A stretch of DNA of 64,000 nt from Sulfuricella denitrificans skB26 (GTDB lineage: Bacteria; Pseudomonadota; Gammaproteobacteria; Burkholderiales; Sulfuricellaceae), in NCBI RefSeq assembly GCF_000297055.2, contig NC_022357.1:2820501-2884500 (forward strand), given 5' to 3'. Below the pieces are notes generated by a model that worked only from the letters and a program-made list of their open reading frames with translations, was not told the origin of the DNA and searched no databases. Position numbers and translations under genes: made by a program. This document shows positions 36,779 to 45,127 of the stretch, one piece after another. The first letter of the stretch is position 1; each line of letters starts with the position of its first letter.

Positions 36779-38787
36779 AACACTGGATCTGGCGCCTGGC
36801 GCTGCTGCTTTTGATTTCCTTCCTTGCTGGATGCGCCGGAGAACGCGCCTTTCGTGAAGGCAAATCACTGCTGGCGGAAGGCCGGACCGAGGAAGGGCTG
36901 ACTCAGTTGGAAATCGCAGTCAAAGAAGACCCGAACAGCATCGAATTTCGCACCCAACTCTACCGGCAGCGCCAGCTTCACATCCAGAAACTGCTGACCC
37001 AGGGAGACAATGCGCGGAACTCCGGTCATTTTGTCGAGGCGGAATCCTGGTATCTTCAGGCGCTTAAATTCGAGGATGGCAATACCCGCGCCACCAACGG
37101 CTTGCAGGCCATCGAAGGCGGCCGCCGTCGCGCCGCCATGCTGACCAAAGCGGAAAACCTGTTCAAGTCAGGCGACCTGGCCGCTGCCGAAAAACTGGCG
37201 AGCGGCATACTCGGAGAAGACCCTGCCAACCTTGGCGCACGGGAAATAAAGCGGAAAATTGACGAGAAAACCTGGCAGGACAGCAATCCCTCCTCGGGGC
37301 TGAGCTCCGGTTTCAAAAAACCGATCACCATCGAGTTCCGGGACGTCAATCTGAAAACCATTTTCGAAGTGATTTCGCGCACTGCGGGCATCAACTTTGT
37401 TTTCGACAAGGACGTGAAGCCTGATCTGAAGGCGACCATTATGGTCCGCAACTCCTCCGTCGAAGATGTCATCAATATGCTGCTCGTCACCAACCAGCTG
37501 CAGAAAAGCGTGCTCAACAACAACACCATACTGATTTACCCGCACACGCCCGCCAAGGTCAAAGACTACCAGGAGCTGGTCGTCAAGGGTTTCTACCTGA
37601 CGAACGCGGACCCGAAACAGATGATGAGCGAAATCAAGACGGTGCTGAAAACGCGCGACATCTCCATCGACGAAAGTCTCAACATGCTGGTGATGAGGGA
37701 CACGCCCAATGTCATTCGCCTGGCCGAGAAGCTGGTCGCCCTGCATGACCGAGCCGAACCCGAGGTCGTCCTCGAAGTGGAAATACTGGAAGTGAAGCGC
37801 TCCAAGCTGACCGAACTGGGGATGCAATGGCCCAACAAATTCACCGTCGTGGCACCGCCACTATCTACCACCACGGCAACGGCCTTCGGCAACATCACGA
37901 ATTCCACGCTTAACGGTGGGCAGCTTACTGTCGACAACCTGCGTCACCTGAACGGCGCCCAGATCGGCATCCCGAACCCCGTCCTGAACCTGCGCGGCGA
38001 GGATAGCGACACCAACCTGCTCGCTAACCCGAGAATCCGCGTGCGCAATCGCGAGAAAGCAAAAATCCACATCGGTGACCGGGTTCCGGTCATCACCACC
38101 ACCGCCACCGCCAACGTCGGCGTGGCGGAATCCGTCACCTATCTGGATGTCGGACTCAAACTCGAAGTCGAGCCCAGGATTTATCTCGACAACGATGTGG
38201 CGATGAAGGTCAACCTCGAGGTCAGCAACATCGTGCAGCAAATCAAGAGCAGCACCGGAACGCTGACCTACCAGCTCGGCACCCGCAATGCCTCCACCAC
38301 GCTACGCCTGAAGGACGGTGAAACCCAGGCACTGGCCGGACTCATCAATGACGAAGACCGGGCCAGTGCCAACAAGGTGCCCGGGCTTGGCGACATCCCC
38401 GTTCTTGGCCACCTGTTCTCGAGCCGTCTGAATAGTGGCAGCAAAACGGAAATCGTCCTGCTGATCACGCCTCGCATCGTCAAAAACCTGATCCAGCCCG
38501 ATGCAGCGGCCATCGAGTTCACCTCCGGGACTGAAACCTTTGTCGGTGCGCCGCCTCTGGCCATTAGGCCAGTGGATGCATTTTCCGTGTTGCCGGGGCA
38601 GCGGCCTGCTGCTCAGCCGCAGTTGATTCAGCGTAGCGAGACCGCCCCAGTGCCGCAGAGTATATCCGCACCACCGGCGCTTGAACCCCAGCCTTCCAGC
38701 ACAGCCATTCCACCGAGCGAAACCACCAGCCCGGCAACAGAACTAATGCCCGTGCCCGCAGCGGAGGGAAAGTTCAGGGAAGATTAA
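36775..38787 (+). CDS. gspD: Secretin lipoprotein (GspD-like) with N-terminal TPR-like region
   Basis: A 670-residue outer-membrane secretin that starts with TTG 36775, overlapping the previous stop. The lipobox FLAGC marks a lipoprotein. Residues 25-170 are TPR-like (AFREGKSLLAEGRTEEGL, ARNSGHFVEAESWYLQAL). Secretin N-domains begin near FRDVNLKTIFEVISRTAG (residue about 187). The beta-barrel secretin domain has NLLANPRIRVRNREKAKIHI and VPGLGDIPVLGHLF. The C-terminal 90 residues are Pro/Ser-rich. The TPR region in place of extra N-domains recalls pilus-type lipoprotein secretins more than GspD of classical T2SS. Confidence 0.92.
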   Translation: MKHWIWRLALLLLISFLAGCAGERAFREGKSLLAEGRTEEGLTQLEIAVKEDPNSIEFRTQLYRQRQLHIQKLLTQGDNARNSGHFVEAESWYLQALKFEDGNTRATNGLQAIEGGRRRAAMLTKAENLFKSGDLAAAEKLASGILGEDPANLGAREIKRKIDEKTWQDSNPSSGLSSGFKKPITIEFRDVNLKTIFEVISRTAGINFVFDKDVKPDLKATIMVRNSSVEDVINMLLVTNQLQKSVLNNNTILIYPHTPAKVKDYQELVVKGFYLTNADPKQMMSEIKTVLKTRDISIDESLNMLVMRDTPNVIRLAEKLVALHDRAEPEVVLEVEILEVKRSKLTELGMQWPNKFTVVAPPLSTTTATAFGNITNSTLNGGQLTVDNLRHLNGAQIGIPNPVLNLRGEDSDTNLLANPRIRVRNREKAKIHIGDRVPVITTTATANVGVAESVTYLDVGLKLEVEPRIYLDNDVAMKVNLEVSNIVQQIKSSTGTLTYQLGTRNASTTLRLKDGETQALAGLINDEDRASANKVPGLGDIPVLGHLFSSRLNSGSKTEIVLLITPRIVKNLIQPDAAAIEFTSGTETFVGAPPLAIRPVDAFSVLPGQRPAAQPQLIQRSETAPVPQSISAPPALEPQPSSTAIPPSETTSPATELMPVPAAEGKFRED

Positions 38788-38788
38788 G

Positions 38789-39283
38789 ATGGCTCGCCAC
38801 AACCGCGGAGTTCAGTCCAGAACATCGGCATCCGGTTTTACGCTGATCGAACTGGTAGTCACCGTCGCTATCGTCGCCGTGCTCGCTTCCGGCATCATGC
38901 CCATGATCGAAGTGACCGTGCAGCGCAACAAGGAGCAGGAGCTCAGAGTGGCGCTGATGCAAATTCGTAATGCGATAGACGCCTACAAGAAAGCCGCCAT
39001 CGATGACCGCACCGTCGGTGCTTCCGGTTATCCCAAAACGTTAGAGTTATTAGCGAGCGGCGTGGAGGATATAAAAAGCCCGACCAAGGCAAAAATTTTC
39101 TTCCTGCGTCGTATTCCCCGTGATCCGATGTCTACCGACCCCAGCATCCCCGCAGCAGAAACCTGGGGAAAACGGAGCTATGCAAGCAGTGCAGAAAATC
39201 CCCAGGAAGGCAACGACGTGTTCGACATCTATTCCTTGAACACGGAAAGAGGACTCAATGGCATTTCCTACAAAGATTGGTAA
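38789..39283 (+). CDS. Type II secretion-like minor pseudopilin
   Basis: A 164-residue pseudopilin with prepilin site TSASG-FTLIELVVTVAIVAVLA and Glu+5. A long N-terminal helix continues with RNKEQELRVALMQIRNAIDAYK. The C-terminal part has IFFLRRIPRDPMSTDP and NDVFDIYSLNTERGLNGI, typical of PulG-like proteins. It starts 1 base after the secretin gene and its 3' end overlaps the next pseudopilin by 26 bases. Confidence 0.9.
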   Translation: MARHNRGVQSRTSASGFTLIELVVTVAIVAVLASGIMPMIEVTVQRNKEQELRVALMQIRNAIDAYKKAAIDDRTVGASGYPKTLELLASGVEDIKSPTKAKIFFLRRIPRDPMSTDPSIPAAETWGKRSYASSAENPQEGNDVFDIYSLNTERGLNGISYKDW

Positions 39284-39668
39284 AGGCCATTTCTTCCATG
39301 GCTGCGGCGGATTTACGCTCATCGAATTGCTGGTAGTCATGGCAATTATCGCCACCCTGCTGTCTATCGCCACGCCCCGCTACTTCCATAGCATCGAAAA
39401 ATCCAAGGAAGCCGTGCTCAAACAGGATCTGAATACACTACGCGATGCGCTCGACAAATATTATGGCGACACGGGAAAATATCCAGCCACGCTGGACGAC
39501 CTGGTTACTAAAAAATACATCCGCTCCATTCCGGAAGATCCCGTATCCGGCAGCACCGTCAGCTGGCTAACCATTGCGCCCGACAACCCCGCCAAAGGCG
39601 GTGTCTACGACGTTAAAAGCGGCGCACTTGGCAACGCTCGAAATGGCACGCCTTACAGTGAATGGTGA
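39258..39668 (+). CDS. Type II secretion-like pseudopilin, third of the cluster
   Basis: A 136-residue pseudopilin. The prepilin site GCGG-FTLIELLVVMAIIATLL follows an 18-residue basic leader. KQDLNTLRDALDKYYGDTGKYP and KYIRSIPEDPVSGS are PulG-like. It ends with NARNGTPYSEW, similar to the ends of the other two pseudopilins. Overlap with the preceding gene suggests translational coupling. No prepilin peptidase is in this window, so a shared PilD elsewhere is needed. Confidence 0.9.
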   Translation: MAFPTKIGKGHFFHGCGGFTLIELLVVMAIIATLLSIATPRYFHSIEKSKEAVLKQDLNTLRDALDKYYGDTGKYPATLDDLVTKKYIRSIPEDPVSGSTVSWLTIAPDNPAKGGVYDVKSGALGNARNGTPYSEW

Positions 39669-39741
39669 ACAGAATAAAAAACTGCATTCAAGTCACAGCG
39701 CCAGAGGGCAACTTATTCTCAATACAGGTACAATCTCAACC

Positions 39742-41124
39742 ATGGAATACGAAGTAGTCGACACGCAAGTTTCACCCACCGGCCGGCTAGAGGTGCTGTC
39801 CAGAACGGAAGCGGCCAAGTTGCTCGACGAGGGCCATGGAAGTTTGCACGAGCTTTATCGCAATTGCTCGCTGGCAGTGCTTAATTGCGGCAATGAACTC
39901 GATGATGCCAAAGAACTGCTGGAGCGCTATCGTGCCTTCGATATCCGCATCATCCAGCGCCAGCGCGGCATCAAACTCGACATCAAGGGGGCACCGGCCA
40001 GCGCCTTCGTGGAAGGCAAGATGATCACGGGTATCCGGGAGCACTTATTCGCCGTCCTGCGCGATGTCATCTATGTCAGCGAAGAGATTCGCGGCAACCC
40101 GCGATTTGCCCTCAACACTTCAGATGGCGTTACCGATACGGTGTTCCACATTCTGCGCAATGCCTGTGTCCTGCAGCCGATGACCGATCCTAATATAGTG
40201 GTTTGCTGGGGTGGCCATTCTATCAGCCGTGAGGAATATGATTACAGCAAGCTGATCGGCTACCAGTTGGGCCTGCGCGGCCTCGATATCTGCACCGGCT
40301 GCGGCCCGGGAGCCATGAAGGGACCGATGAAGGGTGCCGCCATCGCCCATGCCAAGCAGCGCATCAGGAACGGGCGCTACATCGGCTTCACCGAGCCGGG
40401 AATCATCGCCGCCGAGTCGCCGAATCCGATCGTCAATGAACTGGTGATTTTCCCCGACGTCGAGAAGCGCCTGGAAGCGTTCGTTCGTGCCGGACATGGC
40501 TTCATCGTCTTTCCTGGCGGCGTCGGCACGGCCGAGGAAATCCTTTATGTCCTCGGCGTCCTGCTTCATCCGAGCAATGCCGAACAGCCCTTTCCTCTCA
40601 TCTTTACTGGACCGAAGAGTGCAGAGGACTACTTTCGGCAGATCGACCAGTTCATCGGTGCTACCCTCGGCGCCGAAGCCCAACGGCGCTATCAGATCAT
40701 CATTGACGATCCGGTGCAGGTGGCGCGGGAAGTCCAGGCCGGCATCAAGCTGGTTCGCAACTTCCGCAAACAACAGCGGGATGCCTACTACTTCAATTCC
40801 CTGCTCAGGATCGAACACGATTTGCAGCGCCCCTTCCATCCCAGCCACGAGAACATGCGCAAGCTAAAGTTGCAGAAGAATCAACCGAAGCACACCCTTG
40901 CTGCCAACCTGCGGCGTGCCTTTTCGGGTGTTGTTGCCGGCAATGTCAAGGACGAGGGCATCCGTGAGATTGAAAAACACGGCAGCTTTGAGATCCACGG
41001 TGACTCGACAATCATGGGGCCGATGGATGCTCTGATGTCATCTTTCGTTGCCCAGAAGCGTATGAAGATATCGAGTAAAAAATACAACCCCTGTTACCGC
41101 ATAGTTGCCGAGACCGTCGCCTAG
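39742..41124 (+). CDS. ppnN: Pyrimidine/purine nucleotide 5'-monophosphate nucleosidase
   Basis: A 460-residue nucleosidase (YgdH/PpnN, about 454 in E. coli) that hydrolyses nucleoside monophosphates to base and ribose 5-phosphate. In E. coli it is activated by (p)ppGpp. The LOG-like core has CWGGHSISREEYDYSKLIGY, CTGCGPGAMKGPMKGAA and FPGGVGTAEEILYVLG. ATG 39742 (MEYEVVDTQVSPTGRLEVLS) is chosen; upstream in-frame codons overlap the pseudopilin gene. It is a housekeeping gene just after the secretion cluster with no evident link. Confidence 0.95.
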   Translation: MEYEVVDTQVSPTGRLEVLSRTEAAKLLDEGHGSLHELYRNCSLAVLNCGNELDDAKELLERYRAFDIRIIQRQRGIKLDIKGAPASAFVEGKMITGIREHLFAVLRDVIYVSEEIRGNPRFALNTSDGVTDTVFHILRNACVLQPMTDPNIVVCWGGHSISREEYDYSKLIGYQLGLRGLDICTGCGPGAMKGPMKGAAIAHAKQRIRNGRYIGFTEPGIIAAESPNPIVNELVIFPDVEKRLEAFVRAGHGFIVFPGGVGTAEEILYVLGVLLHPSNAEQPFPLIFTGPKSAEDYFRQIDQFIGATLGAEAQRRYQIIIDDPVQVAREVQAGIKLVRNFRKQQRDAYYFNSLLRIEHDLQRPFHPSHENMRKLKLQKNQPKHTLAANLRRAFSGVVAGNVKDEGIREIEKHGSFEIHGDSTIMGPMDALMSSFVAQKRMKISSKKYNPCYRIVAETVA

Positions 41125-41223
41125 AGCTCGCGCAATTTGCGCACAGCACCGCGGCGAGGGGGCAAAGCCCCAGACCGGGAAAGCGATAATTTTGACGCTC
41201 TGGCCTGTGACAAGATACAAGGA

Positions 41224-41427
41224 CTAGTGTTTAGCCGCGTGCATGATCGCGCGATCTTTCTCATTCTGTATACAGTTCACGCAAACGAACTGGCGGCGAA
41301 GACCATCTTTTGAAGTTATCCACTCCCCGTCTTCTGCACGGCCATCGTGCCGGACGCAGTATTTCTTCGGGTCTGAGAACAAGCGACTATGAATATGACT
41401 TCCGGTGAGTTTATTCATGTTCCACAT
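41224..41427 (-). CDS. Small cysteine-containing hypothetical protein
   Basis: A 67-residue protein starting MWNMNKLTGSHIHSRLF (an ATG two codons later is equally possible). It has cysteines in KKYCVRHDGR and FVCVNCIQNEKD, arranged as C-x25-CxxC, with basic residues. A zinc-binding role is possible. I do not recognise the family and the ribosome binding site is weak. It lies alone between ppnN and a divergent small gene. Confidence 0.45.
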   Translation of the reverse strand: MWNMNKLTGSHIHSRLFSDPKKYCVRHDGRAEDGEWITSKDGLRRQFVCVNCIQNEKDRAIMHAAKH

Positions 41428-41550
41428 CCATGAGTAAAAACCGTTTTATACTGCTTGCTTATTACACGCATATTACGAAGCCAGAATTAACCTGCTGCGT
41501 TTTTGCTTCTCGGCTAACAACAAGACATCAAGCTGTCACAATCAGGTCAT

Positions 41551-41784
41551 ATGATGTCGCCCATTATGAAAATAAATGCTCACCGCCCCCCACCCTGTGA
41601 GGGATGTACCTACTATCAGGCACAGGAGAGAAACATCGGCGCCTGCCATCGCTTTCCCCCAAGTTTTGCCGGTGACAGCTCCCCGATTGACTTCCACCAC
41701 TGGAAATTCCCCCTGGTGTCGGCCAACAACTGGTGCGGTGAATTCCAGGCGGCGGCGCTAGTCGGCGATCTGACGGGCGCCTAA
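41551..41784 (+). CDS. Small conserved CxxC protein
   Basis: A 77-residue protein with CEGCTYYQ near residue 16, GACHRFPPSF near residue 31 and NNWCGEFQA near residue 60. Four cysteines in a CxxC...C...C pattern plus conserved FP and WCGEF motifs recall small proteins common in proteobacteria, where the cysteines may bind a metal or cluster. Function is unknown. ATG 41551 or the one at 41566 (MKINAHRPPPC) may start it. Confidence 0.6.
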   Translation: MMSPIMKINAHRPPPCEGCTYYQAQERNIGACHRFPPSFAGDSSPIDFHHWKFPLVSANNWCGEFQAAALVGDLTGA

Positions 41785-41909
41785 ACGTCGGCTATCAGGA
41801 AAATAGAACTTCAGTTCACGACCCGTTAGAGTCAGGTTCACGTGTCTGCTTTGTAATCTCAAACTGGCCCGCCTCTGATGCGCCACCCAAAGCAAAGTTA
41901 TGATTAAGC

Positions 41910-42302
41910 CTATCGATTCCCGAGCGATTCCATCGCGTGGTGATTCATTGCCCGTAGACGTTCGGCAATCACCTTCATCACATCCAGTGCAAAATTTGGT
42001 GTCTGCTGGATCAGGAAGAGAAAGCGGCGCTTGTCGATCGCCACCAAACGACAGTCAGTCCTCGCAATCACGTCTGCGCAACCAGGGTTATGGTCAATGA
42101 GCCCCAACTCCCCCAGCAGGGTTCCTGTTTGCGCAGTACAAATCACTTGTCCACCCAGCCTGACTTCTGCTTCCCCCTCGAGCATCACATACATGACATC
42201 ACTCATTTCTCCACATTTAAGAATGGTTTCGCCTGAGGAAAAATTGACGGTTTCGGTTTCATGCCTAAACAGGTTGGAAAAATCCATAACTATTTCTTTC
42301 AT
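41910..42302 (-). CDS. Single-domain cyclic nucleotide-binding protein
   Basis: A 130-residue protein formed by one cNMP-binding domain (CRP-type beta barrel): FSSGETILKCGEMSDVMYVM, GTLLGELGLIDHNP near residue 80, where the phosphate-binding cassette would be, and DCRLVAIDKRRFLFLI. The C-terminal helix (DVMKVIAERLRAMN) is present but no HTH follows, so it is not a transcription factor by itself. It may be a cAMP or c-di-GMP sensor acting on another protein. The start may be MKEIVMDF (42302) or MDFSNLF (42287). Confidence 0.8.
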   Translation of the reverse strand: MKEIVMDFSNLFRHETETVNFSSGETILKCGEMSDVMYVMLEGEAEVRLGGQVICTAQTGTLLGELGLIDHNPGCADVIARTDCRLVAIDKRRFLFLIQQTPNFALDVMKVIAERLRAMNHHAMESLGNR

Positions 42303-42435
42303 TCGATAATTGAGAGCATCTGGAACCCACCTAGTTTAGACGGAATTATCCGCATTGGGCGCACTGAAATGAGCGGGCACGACTGGGGATACTTATGGTC
42401 GGTGGGTTTGGGATTCAATACGTGCCCAATAACGA

Positions 42436-43062
42436 TCAGGAACTCCCGGGGTAGGCGCGCCTGTACTCCTGGTAAAACGCCATCACCCTGGGAACATAAG
42501 CGGCCGTCTCGCGGAAAGGAGGTATGCGATTGCCGTATTTGATTACATTGTTCTCGCCCGCATTGTAGGCCGCAAGCGCAAGTCGCATATCGTTGTTGAA
42601 CATCGCGAGCAAGTCGCGCAAGTAGAGCGCGCCGGCACGGATGTTCTGCGCCGGATCATAAGGATCAACCGCCCCATAGCGCCTGGCCGTACCCGGCATG
42701 AGCTGCATCAGCCCGATTGCCCCCTTGCCGGACAGAGCGCGGGGATTGTAGCCGGATTCCGCCGCGATCACGGCATGCAGAAGCGCCAATTCAAGCTGGC
42801 TGAATGATGCTGCACGACTGATCTCTGGCGCGTACAGGCTGCCATTAATGCCTCCGCGCGCACTTCTGGCCTTGGCCGCGACAGATGGGGCGTCCGTCTC
42901 CGTGCGCATCAGCAGGGTATAGCGCTGGTCGACCGGCATATTACTGAAGTGCGGTACCCCTGCATCGTCGGTGAAAGCGTAAATATCCGCCCTGGCCGCA
43001 CCTGCCCAGGCCAGCCATAGTAGGATAATCGGAATAAGCAGCCATGCAAGACGTGGTGCCAT
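42436..43062 (-). CDS. Periplasmic lytic transglycosylase (SLT domain) with DUF4124-type N-terminus
   Basis: A 208-residue protein with a signal peptide (LLIPIILLWLAWAGAARA), a DUF4124-like segment (DIYAFTDDAGVPHFSNMP) and an SLT catalytic domain. The catalytic glutamate is in AVIAAESGYNPRALSGKGAI, followed by GLMQLMPGTARRYG and LAAYNAGENNVIKYG. It cleaves peptidoglycan and could open the wall for envelope machines. It is 34 bases after a VPxPA-CTERM gene, on the same strand, at the end of the surface module. Confidence 0.9.
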   Translation of the reverse strand: MAPRLAWLLIPIILLWLAWAGAARADIYAFTDDAGVPHFSNMPVDQRYTLLMRTETDAPSVAAKARSARGGINGSLYAPEISRAASFSQLELALLHAVIAAESGYNPRALSGKGAIGLMQLMPGTARRYGAVDPYDPAQNIRAGALYLRDLLAMFNNDMRLALAAYNAGENNVIKYGNRIPPFRETAAYVPRVMAFYQEYRRAYPGSS

Positions 43063-43096
43063 GGTGGTTTTCTAACTGCCGGGAAGTATCGGCAGA

Positions 43097-43657
43097 TCAG
43101 CGCCGACGTCTGCCAGCGACCAAGGATAGCAGACCGAGAAGTCCGCTGCCGAAGAGGATGCTTGCCGCTGGGAGTGGGACGGGGGAACTCATAGAAATGC
43201 GACCACCATTTAAATCAATTAAATTTCCGCCCGAATTGACGGTTGCGCTATCAGTCGCTTTAATTTCGCCCCGCAATATCAAATTGATTGCGGAAAGCGC
43301 AAGACTCCCACCAATAAGTTGCGAGCCGGAACCCATCACGATGCTGTTGATAGCATTCAATGATACCGATCCGGCACCAGTATCAAATATGCCGTTCAGA
43401 TAGATCCCGTCAGCAGATAACAAATATCCATAACCTGTGCCCGGCGTCAGAACTGTGACACGGATCCCTGCATCGATATAGACATTGCTGAACTGAGGAA
43501 AAACTGCCGGGTCGCTCAAATCAAGGGTGGCATCAACCAAAGGATGAAATACTCCGGACGACCCATCGGAGAGATAACTGGCCATAGCCGAGCTGGATAA
43601 AATCGCACTGGTGAATAAGGCAGCCAGCAGCAGTTTTTTCAAATGTCTAAAATCCAT
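43097..43657 (-). CDS. VPLPA-CTERM (PEP-CTERM variant) surface protein
   Basis: A 186-residue protein starting MDFRHLKKLLLAALFTSAIL (an ATG five codons earlier lacks a ribosome site). It has a signal peptide and ends with the sorting tail VPLPAASILFGSGLLGLL followed by a basic cluster AGRRRR, which is the exosortase recognition pattern. The middle is repetitive beta-rich sequence. The exosortase and exopolysaccharide genes are not in the window. Function unknown; it is likely retained at the surface or released with the extracellular matrix. Confidence 0.85.
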   Translation of the reverse strand: MDFRHLKKLLLAALFTSAILSSSAMASYLSDGSSGVFHPLVDATLDLSDPAVFPQFSNVYIDAGIRVTVLTPGTGYGYLLSADGIYLNGIFDTGAGSVSLNAINSIVMGSGSQLIGGSLALSAINLILRGEIKATDSATVNSGGNLIDLNGGRISMSSPVPLPAASILFGSGLLGLLSLVAGRRRR

Positions 43658-43730
43658 ATTACTCAATTCCATTTATTTTAAGGTCACAACGCCAACCACA
43701 GCGGCTGTAAAAACAGTCTTGCTCCAGAAT

Positions 43731-44492
43731 TTATTCATCAGCCCTGGCACCGGCGTCTTCCAGCAATGTTGCTGCTCCCTGACCGCCTGCAATTCTGGCC
43801 CAGTGCAACGGGCGATATCCTTGCGCCAACTGGTTGGGATCTGCCCCCTTGGCCAGCAGACTGGTCACGGCCGGATTGTCTTGTTTCAGGATGGCGAAAA
43901 ACAGTGCTGTACGGCCTTCCGCATCCAACGTGCGCATGTTGGGTTTTCGTGCCAGCACCGCCTCGAACAGTGCAGCATCGCCGGACTGCAGAACCAGCAT
44001 CAACGGCGACAGCCCGTCCCGGTTGGGAATATCCACATCCGCGCCGGCACGCAGCAGCATTTCGGCAATGAGCACATTCCCGGTTTCCAGCGCATTGGTA
44101 AGCGCCGTGCCGCCGTTGTCGTTGACAGTGTCCAGCCGTGCGCCGGACTTGAGCAGGAACTCGACCATGCGCGCATCGCCGCGCAAGGCGGCAATGCCAA
44201 GCGGGGTAAAGCCGATCCCGCCTTTGCTATCCACGTCGGAACCCAGATCGGCAAACTTGCGTGCCAGCGACAGATTCCCTTGCGAGGCAGCCATCAGCAC
44301 TGCAGTGTTACCGGCTTTATCGGTGCCGCGCGGATTCGCGCCCATGTCCATCAACATCTTGATCAGGCGCAAGTCTCCTTGCCGCGCCGCATCCACCAGA
44401 TTGGCGTCTTCCTGTCCTGCCGCCATGGCAGGCAGGAAATACACAAACAGGCACAGGGGCAACAGAGCCCTGCTCAGCGAGGCAACTTTCAC
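43731..44492 (-). CDS. Periplasmic ankyrin-repeat protein
   Basis: A 253-residue protein with a signal peptide (LPLCLFVYFLPAMA-AGQED) and about seven ankyrin repeats with canonical TPLxxA-type cores: GNTAVLMAASQGNLSLARKF, GFTPLGIAALRGDARMVEFL, GLSPLMLVLQSGDAALFEAV and GYRPLHWARIAGG. It should act as a protein-protein scaffold in the periplasm. The start overlaps the stop of the coiled-coil gene by 4 bases, tying it to the TonB-ExbD-porin run. Partners unknown. Confidence 0.88.
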   Translation of the reverse strand: MKVASLSRALLPLCLFVYFLPAMAAGQEDANLVDAARQGDLRLIKMLMDMGANPRGTDKAGNTAVLMAASQGNLSLARKFADLGSDVDSKGGIGFTPLGIAALRGDARMVEFLLKSGARLDTVNDNGGTALTNALETGNVLIAEMLLRAGADVDIPNRDGLSPLMLVLQSGDAALFEAVLARKPNMRTLDAEGRTALFFAILKQDNPAVTSLLAKGADPNQLAQGYRPLHWARIAGGQGAATLLEDAGARADE

Positions 44493-45127
44493 TTCGCCCC
44501 CTCAACACGCTGCGTATCCAGTTTGTCGCGATATTCTTCCAGGGTATTTTTCACCTGAACGGACTTGATGCCGGTTAGTGGATCAATCTGGGCCAGCGCA
44601 TCCAGAAATCCTTTGTCACGGTATTGCGCAAGGATTTCTCGGTTCAGTTGGTACAACTGCGCGTTCTTCTGCTCGCATCCGCCCAGCGCTTGCCCACGTT
44701 GCGCGATTGCAGCCTGCAAAAGCCCAATCTGCTTCTGGTTTTTTTCAGTTTCCTGCTTGTGCAGCGCAAGCAGCTCAGCATGCGCGGTTTCGGATTTATG
44801 CAGCTTTTCCTGCAAGGCTGCCACCTCGTCCTGTGCCGAAGCCAGTTCTTTAGTCAGCGATGAACGCTTGCGTTCCAACTGAGCAACGCTCTGTTTGGCG
44901 CTTTCAGCTTGCCTGGACAATTCATCCGCTTTCTCGGTGAGATCGGCTTTATCCTTCTCCAGCGCGGATTTTTCCACGCTGAACTGCTGCTGCATGATCT
45001 GCACCCTGCGTGCCGCTTCGCGTTCCTTGTTGTCCTTCTTATCGCGTGCGAAAGCGGTTGGCGTGGCAAGCGCCATGCATGCAACAATCAATACGGCCAG
45101 GACGGCTGAGTATTTAGAATTTCGCAT
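44489..45127 (-). CDS. Periplasmic coiled-coil protein of the TonB/porin operon
   Basis: A 212-residue protein with a signal peptide (VLAVLIVACMALATPTAFA) and a coiled coil over residues 40-150 (KSALEKDKADLTEKADELSR, KRSSLTKELASAQDEVAALQ). The C-terminal 50 residues (QYRDKGFLDALAQIDPLTGI) form a distinct short domain. It looks like a periplasmic spacer or adaptor. The start overlaps the porin stop by 14 bases and its stop overlaps the ankyrin start by 4. Confidence 0.8.
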   Translation of the reverse strand: MRNSKYSAVLAVLIVACMALATPTAFARDKKDNKEREAARRVQIMQQQFSVEKSALEKDKADLTEKADELSRQAESAKQSVAQLERKRSSLTKELASAQDEVAALQEKLHKSETAHAELLALHKQETEKNQKQIGLLQAAIAQRGQALGGCEQKNAQLYQLNREILAQYRDKGFLDALAQIDPLTGIKSVQVKNTLEEYRDKLDTQRVEGAK

